Assembly: GCA_028023455.1 (NCBI GenBank)
Contig: JAQFVV010012476.1
Location: forward strand, 3,347,555 to 3,411,554
Length of the DNA: 64,000 nt
DNA from: Epiperipatus broadwayi
Taxonomy: Eukaryota > Onychophora > Udeonychophora > Euonychophora > Peripatidae
Direction: 5' to 3'
Shown here in pieces: positions 23,607-34,162 of this stretch. The notes under the pieces are model-generated. The model had not been told where the DNA came from and did not search any database. It saw nothing but the letters and a program-made list of their open reading frames with translations. Each line of letters starts with the position of its first letter. Within the stretch, counting starts at the first letter, position 1. Made by a program: the position numbers and the translations under genes.

Positions 23607-23893
23607 GCAGGATGGATCAACTGATTAGGGAGTTATCTCAAAATTCAATATTCAAGAAGCTAAATGTCCAGTTTCAATTTTGTTGCTAGTCTTGTCACTG
23701 CTCAGGCCAGCAACACCTGAAGAAGAGAGGAAAATAAAACCTGTCAAACATTGTGCATGTACTAACTGGAGTGCTATTACTAATAGTTGAATGTATTTGG
23801 AATATTTAAATAAAGTTAAATTTTTCTAAAGACATTCAATACTTATATTATATGATGGAAATGGTCCAATATATAAATGCAACTAAAATACCA
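23607..23893 (+). mobile_element. tRNA-derived SINE (family S1), plus-strand partner
   Basis: GATGGATCAACTGATTAGG head, CCAGTTTCAATTTTG (B-box decayed), CAGGCCAGCAACACCTGAAG, CCTGTCAAACATTGTGC, and a tail to TTATATTATATGATGG. It pairs end to end with 23138-23400. The 206-bp spacer also has weak inverted similarity (TTTTCTCTAAGAGCAAAG versus CTTGGCTCTTAGAAAAA). Confidence 0.75.
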
Positions 23894-24303
23894 TCATCAT
23901 AAATTTTCAACAGAATAGAATTTTTATAATAGTTTTGCTGGTTGCAAATTATAGCACATCTGTTAAGAAATTTGAAACAATAACTTTTTAAATCCAGAAA
24001 ATTTGAGACCAAAGTAAAATCTTGCAACTATGTTGTTTTATATAAAAGCTTGCAGATATTGATATATATTAAATAAAAAAGAAGAACCAACCAAGTCACT
24101 CTGGTATTATTAAAGAGACAAACTTCAGGTAGCAGCAAAAATATCTACTGGAATATGAGTTGGGTCTCCCATTTTAATTATACTTAAATTGGTTTAGCTG
24201 AAATACACAGACTTATATATGCCTGTGTCTATATATGTAATAGACAGGGTATGAGCACAGACTTTCACATGACCCACCACTCTCCACACTATCTCATAAC
24301 ACT

Positions 24304-24894
24304 GATACACCTGAACACACATGTGTGGAAAAGATAAATAATCACCAATATACGTATTTCATGCTAAACCAGCAATCATCAATTGTTCCAGATTATCATC
24401 TCTACACATATATCCTACAAGTGCTCAGATATATATTAAGATAGCAAATCCTCCTACTTTAATGGACAGGCTTCAATCTACTCCACACTCCAACTCTTCA
24501 ACTGTCCATCCAATTGAAAATCTGATGATGGAACACTCAAAGGCCACCCTGAGGCCGAGATTATTGTCACACACATGTTCATCTATGTCCTGTACATGAG
24601 AGGTCAGATTGACCTTAGGTCAACATGGGTGTGACAATAATCTCGGCCTCAGGGTGGCCTTTGATCCATCATCAGATTCTCAATTGGATGGAGAGTTGAA
24701 GAGTTGGAGTGTGGAGTAGATTGAAGCCTGTCCATTAAAGTGGGTGGATTTGCTATCTTAATATATATCTGAGCACTTGTAGCATATATGTGTAGAGATG
24801 GTAATCTGGACCAATTAATGATTGCTGGTTTAGCCTGAAATATGTATGTTGGTGATTTTTTATCTTTTCGACATATGTGTGTTCAGGTGTATCT
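24304..24894. repeat. Family B foldback with 270-bp arms
   Basis: The left arm 24304-24573 and right arm 24628-24894 are reverse complements at about 90% or better. Landmarks are CAGGCTTCAATCTACTCCAC with GTGGAGTAGATTGAAGCCTG, and GGCCACCCTGAGGCCGAGAT with ATCTCGGCCTCAGGGTGGCC. The loop is 54 bp. Both arms carry the hammerhead-like core (minus near 24346-24405, plus near 24797-24865) in decayed form. Confidence 0.85.
24797..24865 (+). ncRNA. Degenerate hammerhead core (family B, right arm)
   Basis: Order seen: CTGGACCAA, TTAATGAT, TGCTG-GTT-TAGC, GAAA, ATATGTATGTTGGTGAT. The box reads TTAATGA instead of CTGATGA, so it is inactive. The left arm carries a matching minus-strand relic (TTGATGAT). 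Confidence 0.4.
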
Positions 24895-25084
24895 ATGCTG
24901 CTTGATTGAGATTTTCTGTTTCTAAACACAGGTAGTAGTATTGAAATATATTAGCATTTGTTTTAATTTGTTTTATTTGAGTTTTAGCTAATGGAATGTG
25001 ACTTTTTACTTAGGTGCAGATCACTCTCAAGTGAAGAAAGATTGCAAGAATTAGATGAAGAACTGTCTTATATTAAATGAGACA

Positions 25085-25778
25085 GTAATGGACTTTGTGA
25101 AGTTAGAAGAAAAGATGGAGAGACAATTGATTTAAAAAGTGGACACTTACTCTATTATAAAGGTACAAATACTGGAAGTGCAAGTGGAGTAGGATTCATT
25201 ATAAGTAAAAAATGGAAGAGGAACATTGTGGAGATTGTTGGTGTATTGGACAGAGTAGGAAGATTAGTTATACAACTTAATAGGAGATACCAAATGCAGA
25301 TGATTCAGGTTTATGCCCCAACAAGTTCTCATGGTGATGAAGTAGTAGAAAAATTGTATATGGATGTACAAAGGCTTTTGATCAGAGTAAATAACATTTT
25401 AAAATTGTTATGGATGACTTTAATGCTAGAATTGGTAAACAAGTGAAAGTTGAAAGTGCTGTAGGTAATTTTGGTTATGGTAATAGAAATGAGAGAGGAC
25501 ATAGACTTGTGGAGTTTGCAGAAAAAGAAAAACTTTATATTATGAATTCATTTTTTGAGAAAAATGTTAAAAGGAAATGGACATGGAAGCATCCAAATAC
25601 AGGTACAGCAGAATTGGATTATATTTTGACTAACAGAAAATACATATTTCAAGATTGTAATGTTCTTAATGAATTTAACACAGGAAATGATCATCGATTA
25701 GTAAGATGTGAGATACGTGTTAATGCAAAACTAGAGAGACAGAAATTATTAAAAAAAAAACACAATATTTACAGTTGA
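25085..25778 (+). pseudogene. RTE apurinic endonuclease domain
   Basis: GLCEVRR holds the catalytic Glu. YAPTSS follows in the central strand, then DDFNARIG (family usually GDFNA). WTWKHPNTG and LDYILTNRK precede NDHRLVRCEI, equivalent to the family's SDHR histidine motif. A frameshift near 25380-25410 separates the N- and C-terminal halves, and the segment ends at a stop at 25778. Confidence 0.85.
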
Positions 25779-26339
25779 TATTCCTAATCTTCAGAAACAC
25801 TCTAATAAATTTAAATTACATCTTACAAATCGGTTTTAAATATTAGTAAAATTTGAACATGATTCGGGTCTAAATCAAATTAATAAGAAAATAACTGATA
25901 CACTTTTAAAAACTGCAACAAAGATAGCTGGTAGCAAAAAGCAGCAATTGATCACTAAAATTTTTACTGAGACTAAAAAATTTATGAAGAAAAGAAGGAA
26001 TATGAAGATATACAAAACTGATGCATTAAAATGATTGAATACCTCAACTTCTGTAAAATGGTGTGGAAAAAAGTTGAAAATGATATAAGAAAAAATAACT
26101 GTAAACTAGCAAGAAAAGATGTAGAAGAGAATAAAAGTCTGAAGATTTTAAGACAACATTTTGGTATTGGTAGCAAATTTATATCTGTAATAAGGAAAAA
26201 AAGATGGAACTATTACTAAAAAGAGAGATGACATCATGTAAAAGTAGAAGGCTTCTATCAAGAATTATATAGTAATAAAGAACAAGTACCTCCTATATCT
26301 GTTATACCTTCCAAATTGCCAAAATTTTAAATGAAGATA

Positions 26340-27165
26340 TGAGACATGGAATTAAATTTATGAAGAAAGGAAAGGCTCCAGGTAATGATGGAATTATAAT
26401 TGATATATTAAAAGAAGCAGGTGAAGAAATATATTTTTTTTAAGCAAAGTTATATACCAAATATCTAAATGATAAAAATATACCAGATGATTGGAAGAAT
26501 ACAGTATTAATATTAATATTTAAAAAAGGTGATAAAGATATTACAAATTACAGACCTATCAGCCTTTTATCAGTTTTATACATAATTTTTATCAAGATAA
26601 TTACAACTCGTCTACAGAGAACATTGAATTTCTACCAACCAAAAGAATAAGCTGGATTTAAAAGTGGTTTTATTACAGTAGATCATATCCAGGTATTGAA
26701 AGAAGTTATAGAAAGGACAAATGAATATGAGTTGCCATTATGCTTTGGATTTGTAGATTATGAAAAGGCATTTGATTCTATAAACATTTCTTCAGTGATT
26801 AAAGCATTGGATCATTAAGGTATAGATCCAGGATATTGTCATATTTTAAAGTGTATTTATAAAAATGCAACAGCAACAATTAGATTACATAATGATATGG
26901 GGAAAGTCAACATTGAGAAGGGTGTAAGACAGGATGACTCCATATCTCCAAAACTTTTTGCAGCAGTGCTGCAAGAAGTATTTTGTGGATTAAAATGTGA
27001 ATCTAAAGGGATGAAAGTACATGATTATTTAAGTCATTTAGATTTTGCACATAATGTAGTTGGTTTTGCAAATAATGATTTAGAGCTGCAGAAAATGTTG
27101 CAGGAGTTATCAGATGAAAGCAGGAAAGTAGAACTAAAGATAAATGTAAAAAGACTAAAGTAATG
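26340..27165 (+). pseudogene. RTE reverse transcriptase domain, catalytically dead
   Basis: KGKAPGNDGI, then NYRPISLLS, FVDYEKAFDS (motif A intact), GVRQDDSISPKLF (motif B; usually QGD) and DFAHNVV at about 27043, where the family has FADD. Both catalytic aspartates of motif C are replaced by His and Asn. In-frame stops occur at KE*AGFK and DH*GID. Confidence 0.9.
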
Positions 27166-27839
27166 TTCAATGGATTATCTCAAAATATGAAAATAAAGAT
27201 TGATTATGATGAGTTAAAAGAAGTTAATAGCTACAAATATATTGGTCAGATTATTAATACATATGAAAACATAATGGATGAAATTAATCATAGAATTAAG
27301 CTTCGTTGGAGAGCTTTTGGTAGAAATAACTTGATACTAAAAGGAAATATGCCTACGAGTTTGAAAAGAAAGGATTTTAATGAATGTGTTTTACCAGTTC
27401 TTACTTATGTATCTGAGACTTGGACACTTAATAGAGGATAAATACAAAGACTTTAGACCACTTAAAGAAATATGGAGAGATGCATGTTAGGAGTAACAAG
27501 AAGAGACTGAAAAGACAATATATGGGTAAGAGAACATGCAGATGTTATTGACCTCATTGAAAAGATTAAAAGACTGGATTGGAGGTGGACTGGACATATT
27601 GCTAGAAGAGATGATAATAAATGGACAATTGAAATCTTAAACTGGATTCCAAGAAATTGCAAAAGACCCAGAAAGAGACCACATGTGAAATGGATGGATA
27701 AAATAAGAAAGTGTGCAGGGGTGATGTGGAGAAGAGAAGCTAAAGATCAGAGATGGTTTGAACTTAGACAGACCTTCAACCTGCAATGGAGTGATAATAA
27801 TTGATGATGATGATGAATATAAAGATGGTGATACACAAT

Positions 27840-27940
27840 GCAAATATATATTTAAAGCCAGTCAACACTTAGACAATCCTAATATCAATAACAATCAACA
27901 ATTTCAAATTATTGTCAAAGCAACCTCTTTTTAACAATAT
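27840..27940 (-). repeat. Family A repeat, inverted copy
   Basis: The minus strand reads AGAGGTTGCTTTGACAATAA, TTGTTGATTGTTATTGATAT and GATTGTCTAAGTGTTGACTG. It begins within about 30 bp of the RTE 3' end. Confidence 0.7.
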
Positions 27941-28384
27941 ACATATTATTAAAAGGAAGTTGACAAGATGTAAGCTTATTTTTGGTCACTCAAAATTTTC
28001 TACTCTACAGATATTCCTACTGCTTCTTCAGGAAGCCAAACTTAGAGATTCTGTTCTGTCACCTGCATCTCTTCATAATGATAGTTGGTCTAAGATTCAT
28101 ATTCTGTATGAATAAAATATACTTTTATTTAAATCCTTCATATAAAAAATATGTCATCTTAATAAAAAAAAAAATTAGTTTATTGACTGTTCTTGCTTTT
28201 CAAAGTGAATTCAAATTTTCATAATTTATTTTAAAAATATTTTCTGCTCAAGTCTTTTGAATGTTCAGTTTTTTTACAGTTTTATTATATGTATGTTTCT
28301 ATATTATATTCATGGTTTTTTTTCCTTTTGTATTTTACCATTTCAATGTACATCTTTGTTTCAGTTGTTTGATAAATCTTCCTT

Positions 28385-28490
28385 TTAAAAAAAAAGGAGG
28401 TTGCCTTGACAACAGTTTGAAATTGTTGATTGTTATTGATATTGAAATTGTCTAAATGTTGACTGTTTTTTTAATAATATATATATATTT
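28385..28490 (+). repeat. Family A repeat, copy
   Basis: AGGAGGTTGCCTTGACAACA, TTGTTGATTGTTATTGATAT, AATTGTCTAAATGTTGACTG and a short ATATATATAT end. Confidence 0.8.
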
Positions 28491-28502
28491 AATGTTCTTT
28501 TC

Positions 28503-29050
28503 CATTAAATTCAATCAAAAAATATAATCAAAAAATATATACAACTCTTTTTTTCTTTCCAAAAACTTAATTTTTTCCATCACTATAATTATATATACAT
28601 TTACTTGTTGGCCACATCCAATGTTTCTACCACTTTATTTCTATCATTTTCAGGGATTTACAAAATACATATTTACATCTTTATAATTATCAGTAGAATT
28701 AAAAATAAAATAAAAACATAAAAATCCCTATCATAAAAAACAATAACATTTTTCTTTCATTTATCAATACATCTTTTTTTATTATATATACCACATAAAT
28801 AAATGGAAAAAAAATGTTTTTTATAATAGGGATATATGCATTTTTTATTTTTTTTATTTTATTTTTAATTGCATTGATAATTATAAAGATGTAAATATGT
28901 ATTTTGTAGATCCTTGAAAATGACTACAATTAAGGTGGTCGAAACAGTGGATGTGGTAAACAAGTAAATGTATATATATAGTGTTGGAAGAAATGAAGTT
29001 TTTGGAAAGAAAAAAGGAGAGTACATATATTTTTTGATTGGATTTAGTAA
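28503..29050. repeat. 548-bp palindromic element
   Basis: Arms of about 245 bp. The outer parts 28503-28692 and 28868-29050 share CTTTCCAAAAACTT, ACATTTACTTGTT, ACCACATCCA-type and ACAAAATACATATTTACATC text in inverse orientation. The inner parts (AAAATAAAATAAAAA, TATCCCTAT) also pair. The loop is short (about 28755-28800). No ORF. Foldback MITE-like. Confidence 0.85.
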
Positions 29051-29485
29051 ATATTAAATTTTATAAGTCATATATATTTTGAAAGAAAAAAAGGATGTGT
29101 GTGCTGTTGTTAAACAAGGATTGACAGCAGTGATAATTAGAATATATATTTTGATATATATACACACAACCCTAAACAGATATTTTTTTAAAATAGTAAA
29201 TGCTATTATAGTAAATATTATGCACCTCAATATTTGACAATACTTGTAGCAAAAACAATGAAAATACTGTTTTATTAGTTCTATTTATATACAAAGAAGA
29301 TTGTCTTGAATACTTAAGGAAGAGAGGTTAATATTAATCAAACCAATGATTTTATTGATTTTATACTGATTTTTATATTTTCTTGCTATAGCATTGTCGA
29401 ATATTGAAATGGTAGTTTGTATTATTTATTATAATATCATTTACTATTTAAAAACCAATTGGGTTATATATATATATATATATAA
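29051..29485. other. AT-rich, no gene seen
   Basis: No feature recognised beyond a short (TA)n run at about 29466-29483. Confidence 0.3.
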
Positions 29486-29671
29486 TATAAATAAAATGTT
29501 TGTCAATTAAAACAAAATTCTAATTATAATAAATTTAACAGTAACAAACTATTATAAGCAATCCTTAAGTCCGCATTTAACGGTAACAAACTATTATATT
29601 TTGTTACCGTTAAATTTATTATTTTTATTATAATTACAATTTTGTTTTAATTAACAGACATTTTATTTATA
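29486..29671. repeat. 186-bp palindrome abutting a pogo-like end
   Basis: The left arm 29486-29553 and right arm 29599-29671 pair: TATAAATAAAATG opposite CATTTTATTTATA, and AATTAAAACAAAATTCTAAT opposite ATTACAATTTTGTTTTAATT. GGTAACAAACTATTATA and AGTAACAAACTATTATA are direct repeats that can each pair with the right arm. It ends exactly where the next element begins. Confidence 0.75.
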
Positions 29672-30554
29672 CACCTGGATCTCGTTTTATGTGGATTATT
29701 TTAATGCAATTTTGAAGTTATGCAATTCATGTTTCTTCTTAATATCTTTCATATTTCACTATATTTATTAGATATCAAGAAATTTAAATTATTAATAACT
29801 TATTTTGACTTGAAATACTTTTTTTTCCAAAAATATAACGTTATATTAGCAGCTAATGTGAATATGGCCTGAAGCTATATTTAGAATCTTAGCTTCTATG
29901 TAAGTAACCTACTTATACTAATGAGTATATAATAATAATAGATTTATATGTACATATAAAAATATTGCAATAAATATTCAAAAATTTTAAACTTTTAAAA
30001 TGTATTTTGTTAGATATAACAGAAACAAATATTTTTTTTAGATTTTTAAAATAAATAATAACAAAGATTTTATTGATTTTATAAATTGAAAATAATCTTT
30101 CTAATGATAATCTTTTGTTTTGATTGTGATCTCATTTTTTTAATATAGAAACAGCACAAGACTAAAAGTGGCACTAGTTATACATCACGTCATGAATCTG
30201 ATGTCTTACCAGTTCACAAACGAACACAAATTGTCAAATAGTGGTAATGATTAAAATATGTATGAAAAAATGTAAAATTAAATACTGTAGTTAATAAAAA
30301 AAAGTAAAAAAAGTTTGTCTTGTATTAATTTTTTTCAAATATTTGAAATTTTTTATTAGTCATACTTTATACCCTTATTTTTTTAATGTGAATTTTAAAG
30401 TAATTTTTCCTTGTTGCTTCGCTTTTATGTGGATTTCTAAAAATTACAGCACCTATCCCCCATTTTTCAAGGTAAGTTATGTTTATTTTTGTGCGATTGC
30501 TTTTGTGCACATTTTCTGAGGAACCTATTTACTGCATAAAATGAGGCCCAGGTG
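29672..30554. mobile_element. pogo/Tigger-like DNA transposon remnant with TA flanks
   Basis: The left end CACCTGGATCTCGTTTTATG and the right end read inverted, CACCTGGGCCTCATTTTATG, match at 18 of 20. TA flanks both (29670-29671 and 30555-30556), as expected for the Tc1/mariner/pogo superfamily. The interior is about 880 bp. Short open text near 30150-30240 (QHKTKSGTSYTSRHESDV) has no recognised motif, so it is non-autonomous or decayed. Confidence 0.7.
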
Positions 30555-30556
30555 TA

Positions 30557-33500
30557 TTGCATATTTTTTTTATTTTTGTGATGGTATTGAATACAATGGA
30601 TTTAAGTAATTTTAAGAAATGGTGGATCATTAAGGAAATTTTTATATATATATTTCTTCCTCTTGTGTGAATTTTTAAAAACATATTTTATGAATAATAA
30701 CAATGTTTTAATTTTATAATACATGATCAAACTTTGTACCTCCCTCTTACAAAATCCTTCCAGGGTGTCAGTATCTCGGTAGAGTAATCAATATCATTGG
30801 AAAACATTTGCCAATGACATTTATCTGTTTACTAGACTACATATTAGCCAATCAAACTTTTATTTATTTAAAGGAAAAATCCTTGGCGTGCCACCTTGTC
30901 GACAAGTCTGCTTGACCAATACATCTATACCCCTCCCACTAGCTCAGCTACAATAATCAATAAAATATACTCCACCTATCTAAAAATCAATTTAAGAATC
31001 TTTCTCTGCGCTAATTTTCTCACTTTCTCTTTTTCTTTTATTTAATTATTTAATTTAAATCTAATTTGAGTAATCACTAAACCATGAAATCTCCATTTAT
31101 GCTATTACACTTCATTTGGTCTTATAATATAATTAACTACACTTTCGTTCAAGTTTAGATAATATTTAATACAATCAAAATTTCATATTATAAATACATT
31201 TAGTAAATAATTATACGCACACTTATAGTTGAAATCACAATAAAATCTTATATTAAAATACATTTAGAAAATAATTATACATACACTTATATTTGAAATC
31301 ACACTAAAATCTCATGTTATAAATAATTTTGAAAATAATTATAATACCTTATATTTGAAATCATAAAAATCTCTGGGTAATGGAGTAAAGACAATTAGTA
31401 GTTTTGTTGAACATAAAGTTCAGGTTATTATTATTTTATTAGTGAATTAGAAATTGAAATAAAATCTAGTTCTCCCTTATGATGGTTCTGGATTGTTCTG
31501 ATAGTATTTCATTCGGTCAGTTATACTCTTTGCAATCCTTTTCGATGTCTTTGGGATCCTGTGCTTTCTCTTTTACAATGATCGAATTTGAATATTTGTG
31601 TTGGTATTGGTGGAAGGTTGGTTGTTAATGTGGGTTAAAATGGTTTTCTTTAGGTTCTCTATCTATGAAAATAATATAATTAATGAATGAAATGAATGAA
31701 TGAATAGAAAATTGTTTATTTTTAATTTTCTTGAGATTCAATCTATTATATCCTCTGGTGTTTCAGTTATGGTTATGTGTTTCTGGTGTTCACATTGGTC
31801 TTTAATTTCTTTGTTCTCTGAAATTATTTCAATTTTTTTTTCTTTTTTGTTATAGTTATTTCAATTTCTTTGTAAAGTTTTTCATTTTTTATTAAAGTTT
31901 TTTCACTAATTATTTAATGGAAATTTCTTATGTTTGTCATTGTCCATTTTCCTACTTCCTTTAATTAATATTTTTTTTTTTTATTATGATTATAAGACAA
32001 AAAATTCCATTGTTTTTTTTTTTTTTTAAAGCAATCTTAATCGAATTTCAATTTAGTTAAATCAAATTTTAATTAAATCAAATTTAGTTAAATCAATTTT
32101 TAATTCTTTAGGTTTTATTTAAATAGATTAAAATTATATTTTTAAAAATTTATTTTTGTTTTACGATACTGTTTGGAAAAATCTTATTCTTATTTTCTAA
32201 AGTCTTTTATTTTTATTAATATTTAAAAATTGTTTATCAATTTATATATTTTTAAAATTATGTGTCCTCTGAACAACCCTTTCTGATATATCTCGGTAAA
32301 TATATTGTAACGTTTCGTATTATTGGACTATCTCAAATTTATATTTGAGGTGAGTTGATCAAGTGTTCAAAAGAAAAAAGAAAGTTGTATTTCTATTCTA
32401 CACATATTTTTTGATCAACATCGGCTAGAACTATTACTGGTAATCTGGCAGAACATTTTAATTTCTACTTGGGGCGAGAGTTTAGTGAGATTCAAACATA
32501 TTGTAGCCATAAGGTAATAATTATAATCTGAGTTACATTTCGTTAGAAGAAGATATCCCCATTTTTCTTAATTAAGAAATTAAATCTATCAAAAAAAAAA
32601 ATTTGTATAGTCTAAGTTAAATAACTAAAGGAAAACTTAAATATAATAGCATTAATTTTATACATGTACAATGAAAGTGAAGTTAATAATAAAGATTTAT
32701 TCTAACTGTACATTCAATATTTATGATTAAGACAAAATTATAATGTTGGAAAAGATTGTGCATATGAATTCAATAATTTGATTAAATATTGGAGTAATAA
32801 TTATTTAGTCTTATTTTCGTAGTAACAGTTTGGTTCATTTCTAGTTCGAAATCTTTGATCCAAGAAAAATTTATGGGATAACATTTCCATTAACTCACTA
32901 TTCATAAAGCTTTATGTAAAAATTATGGCATTTACTTACCGGTAAGTTGACATTAAGTAGTCATCGATCTTCCTGACGTAAATTCAGTTAGTGGGTAGTC
33001 TGCAGTAGTTGTTTTTCTTTTAGTTTTATTTCCGAATCTCCGATCTAATTTAGGTAGCCAGATGACGATCTAGGTGACTTTTTTCGAGAGAAAGTGTTGG
33101 CAAACAATAGAGTTCTACTCACTCATGGCGAGCGATTTCAGTTGTATCTAAGTGGAATTTATTAAAAATACGAGATTAAATTGTAGCACTATTGGAAAAT
33201 AAGAGAAAAAAAACTTTTCAAATTGTCGCTCCTTTTATACTCCTAGATTCTTTTAGAGTTGGCATTCTTTTTTCTTTGTTCTACTTTATAAACTTCTACA
33301 TTATTCTCCTTTTCTTATTACAAAGTCTGTTTTTCGTTAAGAATTTCTGCATTTTTAATTACTATAGAAAGTTGTTTCTGATAGCAATCTTTACCTTTTG
33401 AACTTTTCTTTCCTATTTGAATCAATGATTCAATATGACTTTAACATTGAATTTATTTTAGTTAACTTATTTCTAAAAAAAAGAAAAATTAAATTTCACT

Positions 33501-33602
33501 GTAATTTTTTTCTTTAAAACATTATGTTACAAAAAATAAAGATCGTGTTGCTCTCCTTTTTTTTTTATAATATAATATTAAAGTAATTTGTATTATAAAT
33601 AA

Positions 33603-33607
<5 letters not shown>
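30557..33607. other. No gene recognised; one 63-bp tandem repeat
   Basis: About 3.5 units of 62-64 bp occupy roughly 31140-31375, with TTGAAATCA landmarks at about 31229, 31293 and 31355. The segments 30760-31010 and 32240-33150 are less AT-rich and show none of the window's repeat families, so they may be single-copy, but I see no exon or protein motif. Confidence 0.45.

Positions 33608-33658
<51 letters not shown>
33608..33658. repeat. (AT)n microsatellite
   Basis: An uninterrupted AT dinucleotide run of about 50 bp. Confidence 0.95.
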
Positions 33659-33661
<3 letters not shown>

Positions 33662-33784
33662 TATGAATGTAATATCAAATGCCAAAACTTAAACTAGGCA
33701 ATATAATAAACTAAGTACTCCAGTCCACAATTAAAGAACAAAATAACTTATTCAAAATTAAATTTCTTATCAATTTACTAAATG

Positions 33785-33904
33785 GGATTTGAGGTTTCCA
33801 TCATCAGATTTTCAATGGTATGGATGGCTGAAGAGTTAGAGTGGATTGAAGCCTGTCCATTAAAGTATGAAGATTTGCTATGTTAATATAAACTGAGCAC
33901 TGAT

Positions 33905-33945
<41 letters not shown>

Positions 33946-34162
33946 AGAAGATGATAATATGGACCAACTGATAAGTTTTGGTTTAGCATGAAATATGGAA
34001 ATCAGTGCTTATTTATCTTTTCTACATGTATGTTGTCATGTGGATCAGTGGTATGAGATATGGATAGTTGAAGTATGCTTGAAAGTCTGAGTTCAAATTC
34101 CCTATATTTACAATTAGACTCCAGGTATGTGAAGAGTGCCTGTATTTCAAAAATTTAGTAAA
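33785..34162 (+). repeat. Family B repeat, right-half copy with complete tail
   Basis: Reads ATCAGATTTTCAATGGTATG, TGAAGCCTGTCCATTAAAG, AACTGAGCACTGATTATATA, the ribozyme-like core at 33957-34020, a tRNA-like segment (GGATCAGTGGTATGAGAT as A-box-like, GAGTTCAAATTCCC as B-box-like), and the tail TACAATTAGACTCCAGGTAT to CCTGTATTTCAAA. No left arm is present. Confidence 0.75.
33957..34020 (+). ncRNA. Degenerate hammerhead core (family B)
   Basis: GGACCAA, CTGATAAG, TTTTG-GTT-TAGCAT, GAAA. The box has lost its invariant G (CTGATAA) and stem II is disrupted, so it should be inactive. Confidence 0.4.

Larger units (their letters stand above)
25015..27815 (+). mobile_element. RTE-clade LINE, nearly full length, dead
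   Basis: In order: the APE-type endonuclease start (CRSLSSEERLQELDEEL, about 25017), endonuclease to about 25778, a linker, the reverse transcriptase (about 26340-27165), the post-RT region with ETWTLNR and CMLGVTRRD, then RRWTGHIARRDDN-like text, ending ...LQWSDNN, stop, and a (GAT)n 3' end near 27805-27815. This domain order with a single ORF and a microsatellite end is typical of RTE. At least six stops or frameshifts interrupt it. Confidence 0.9.

Noticed and set aside
32290-32545. Possible retrovirus-like LTR (TGTAACG start, TTGGGGCGAG as a primer-binding-like site)
   Set aside because: No second LTR copy, no matching CA end and no gag/pol sequence nearby.
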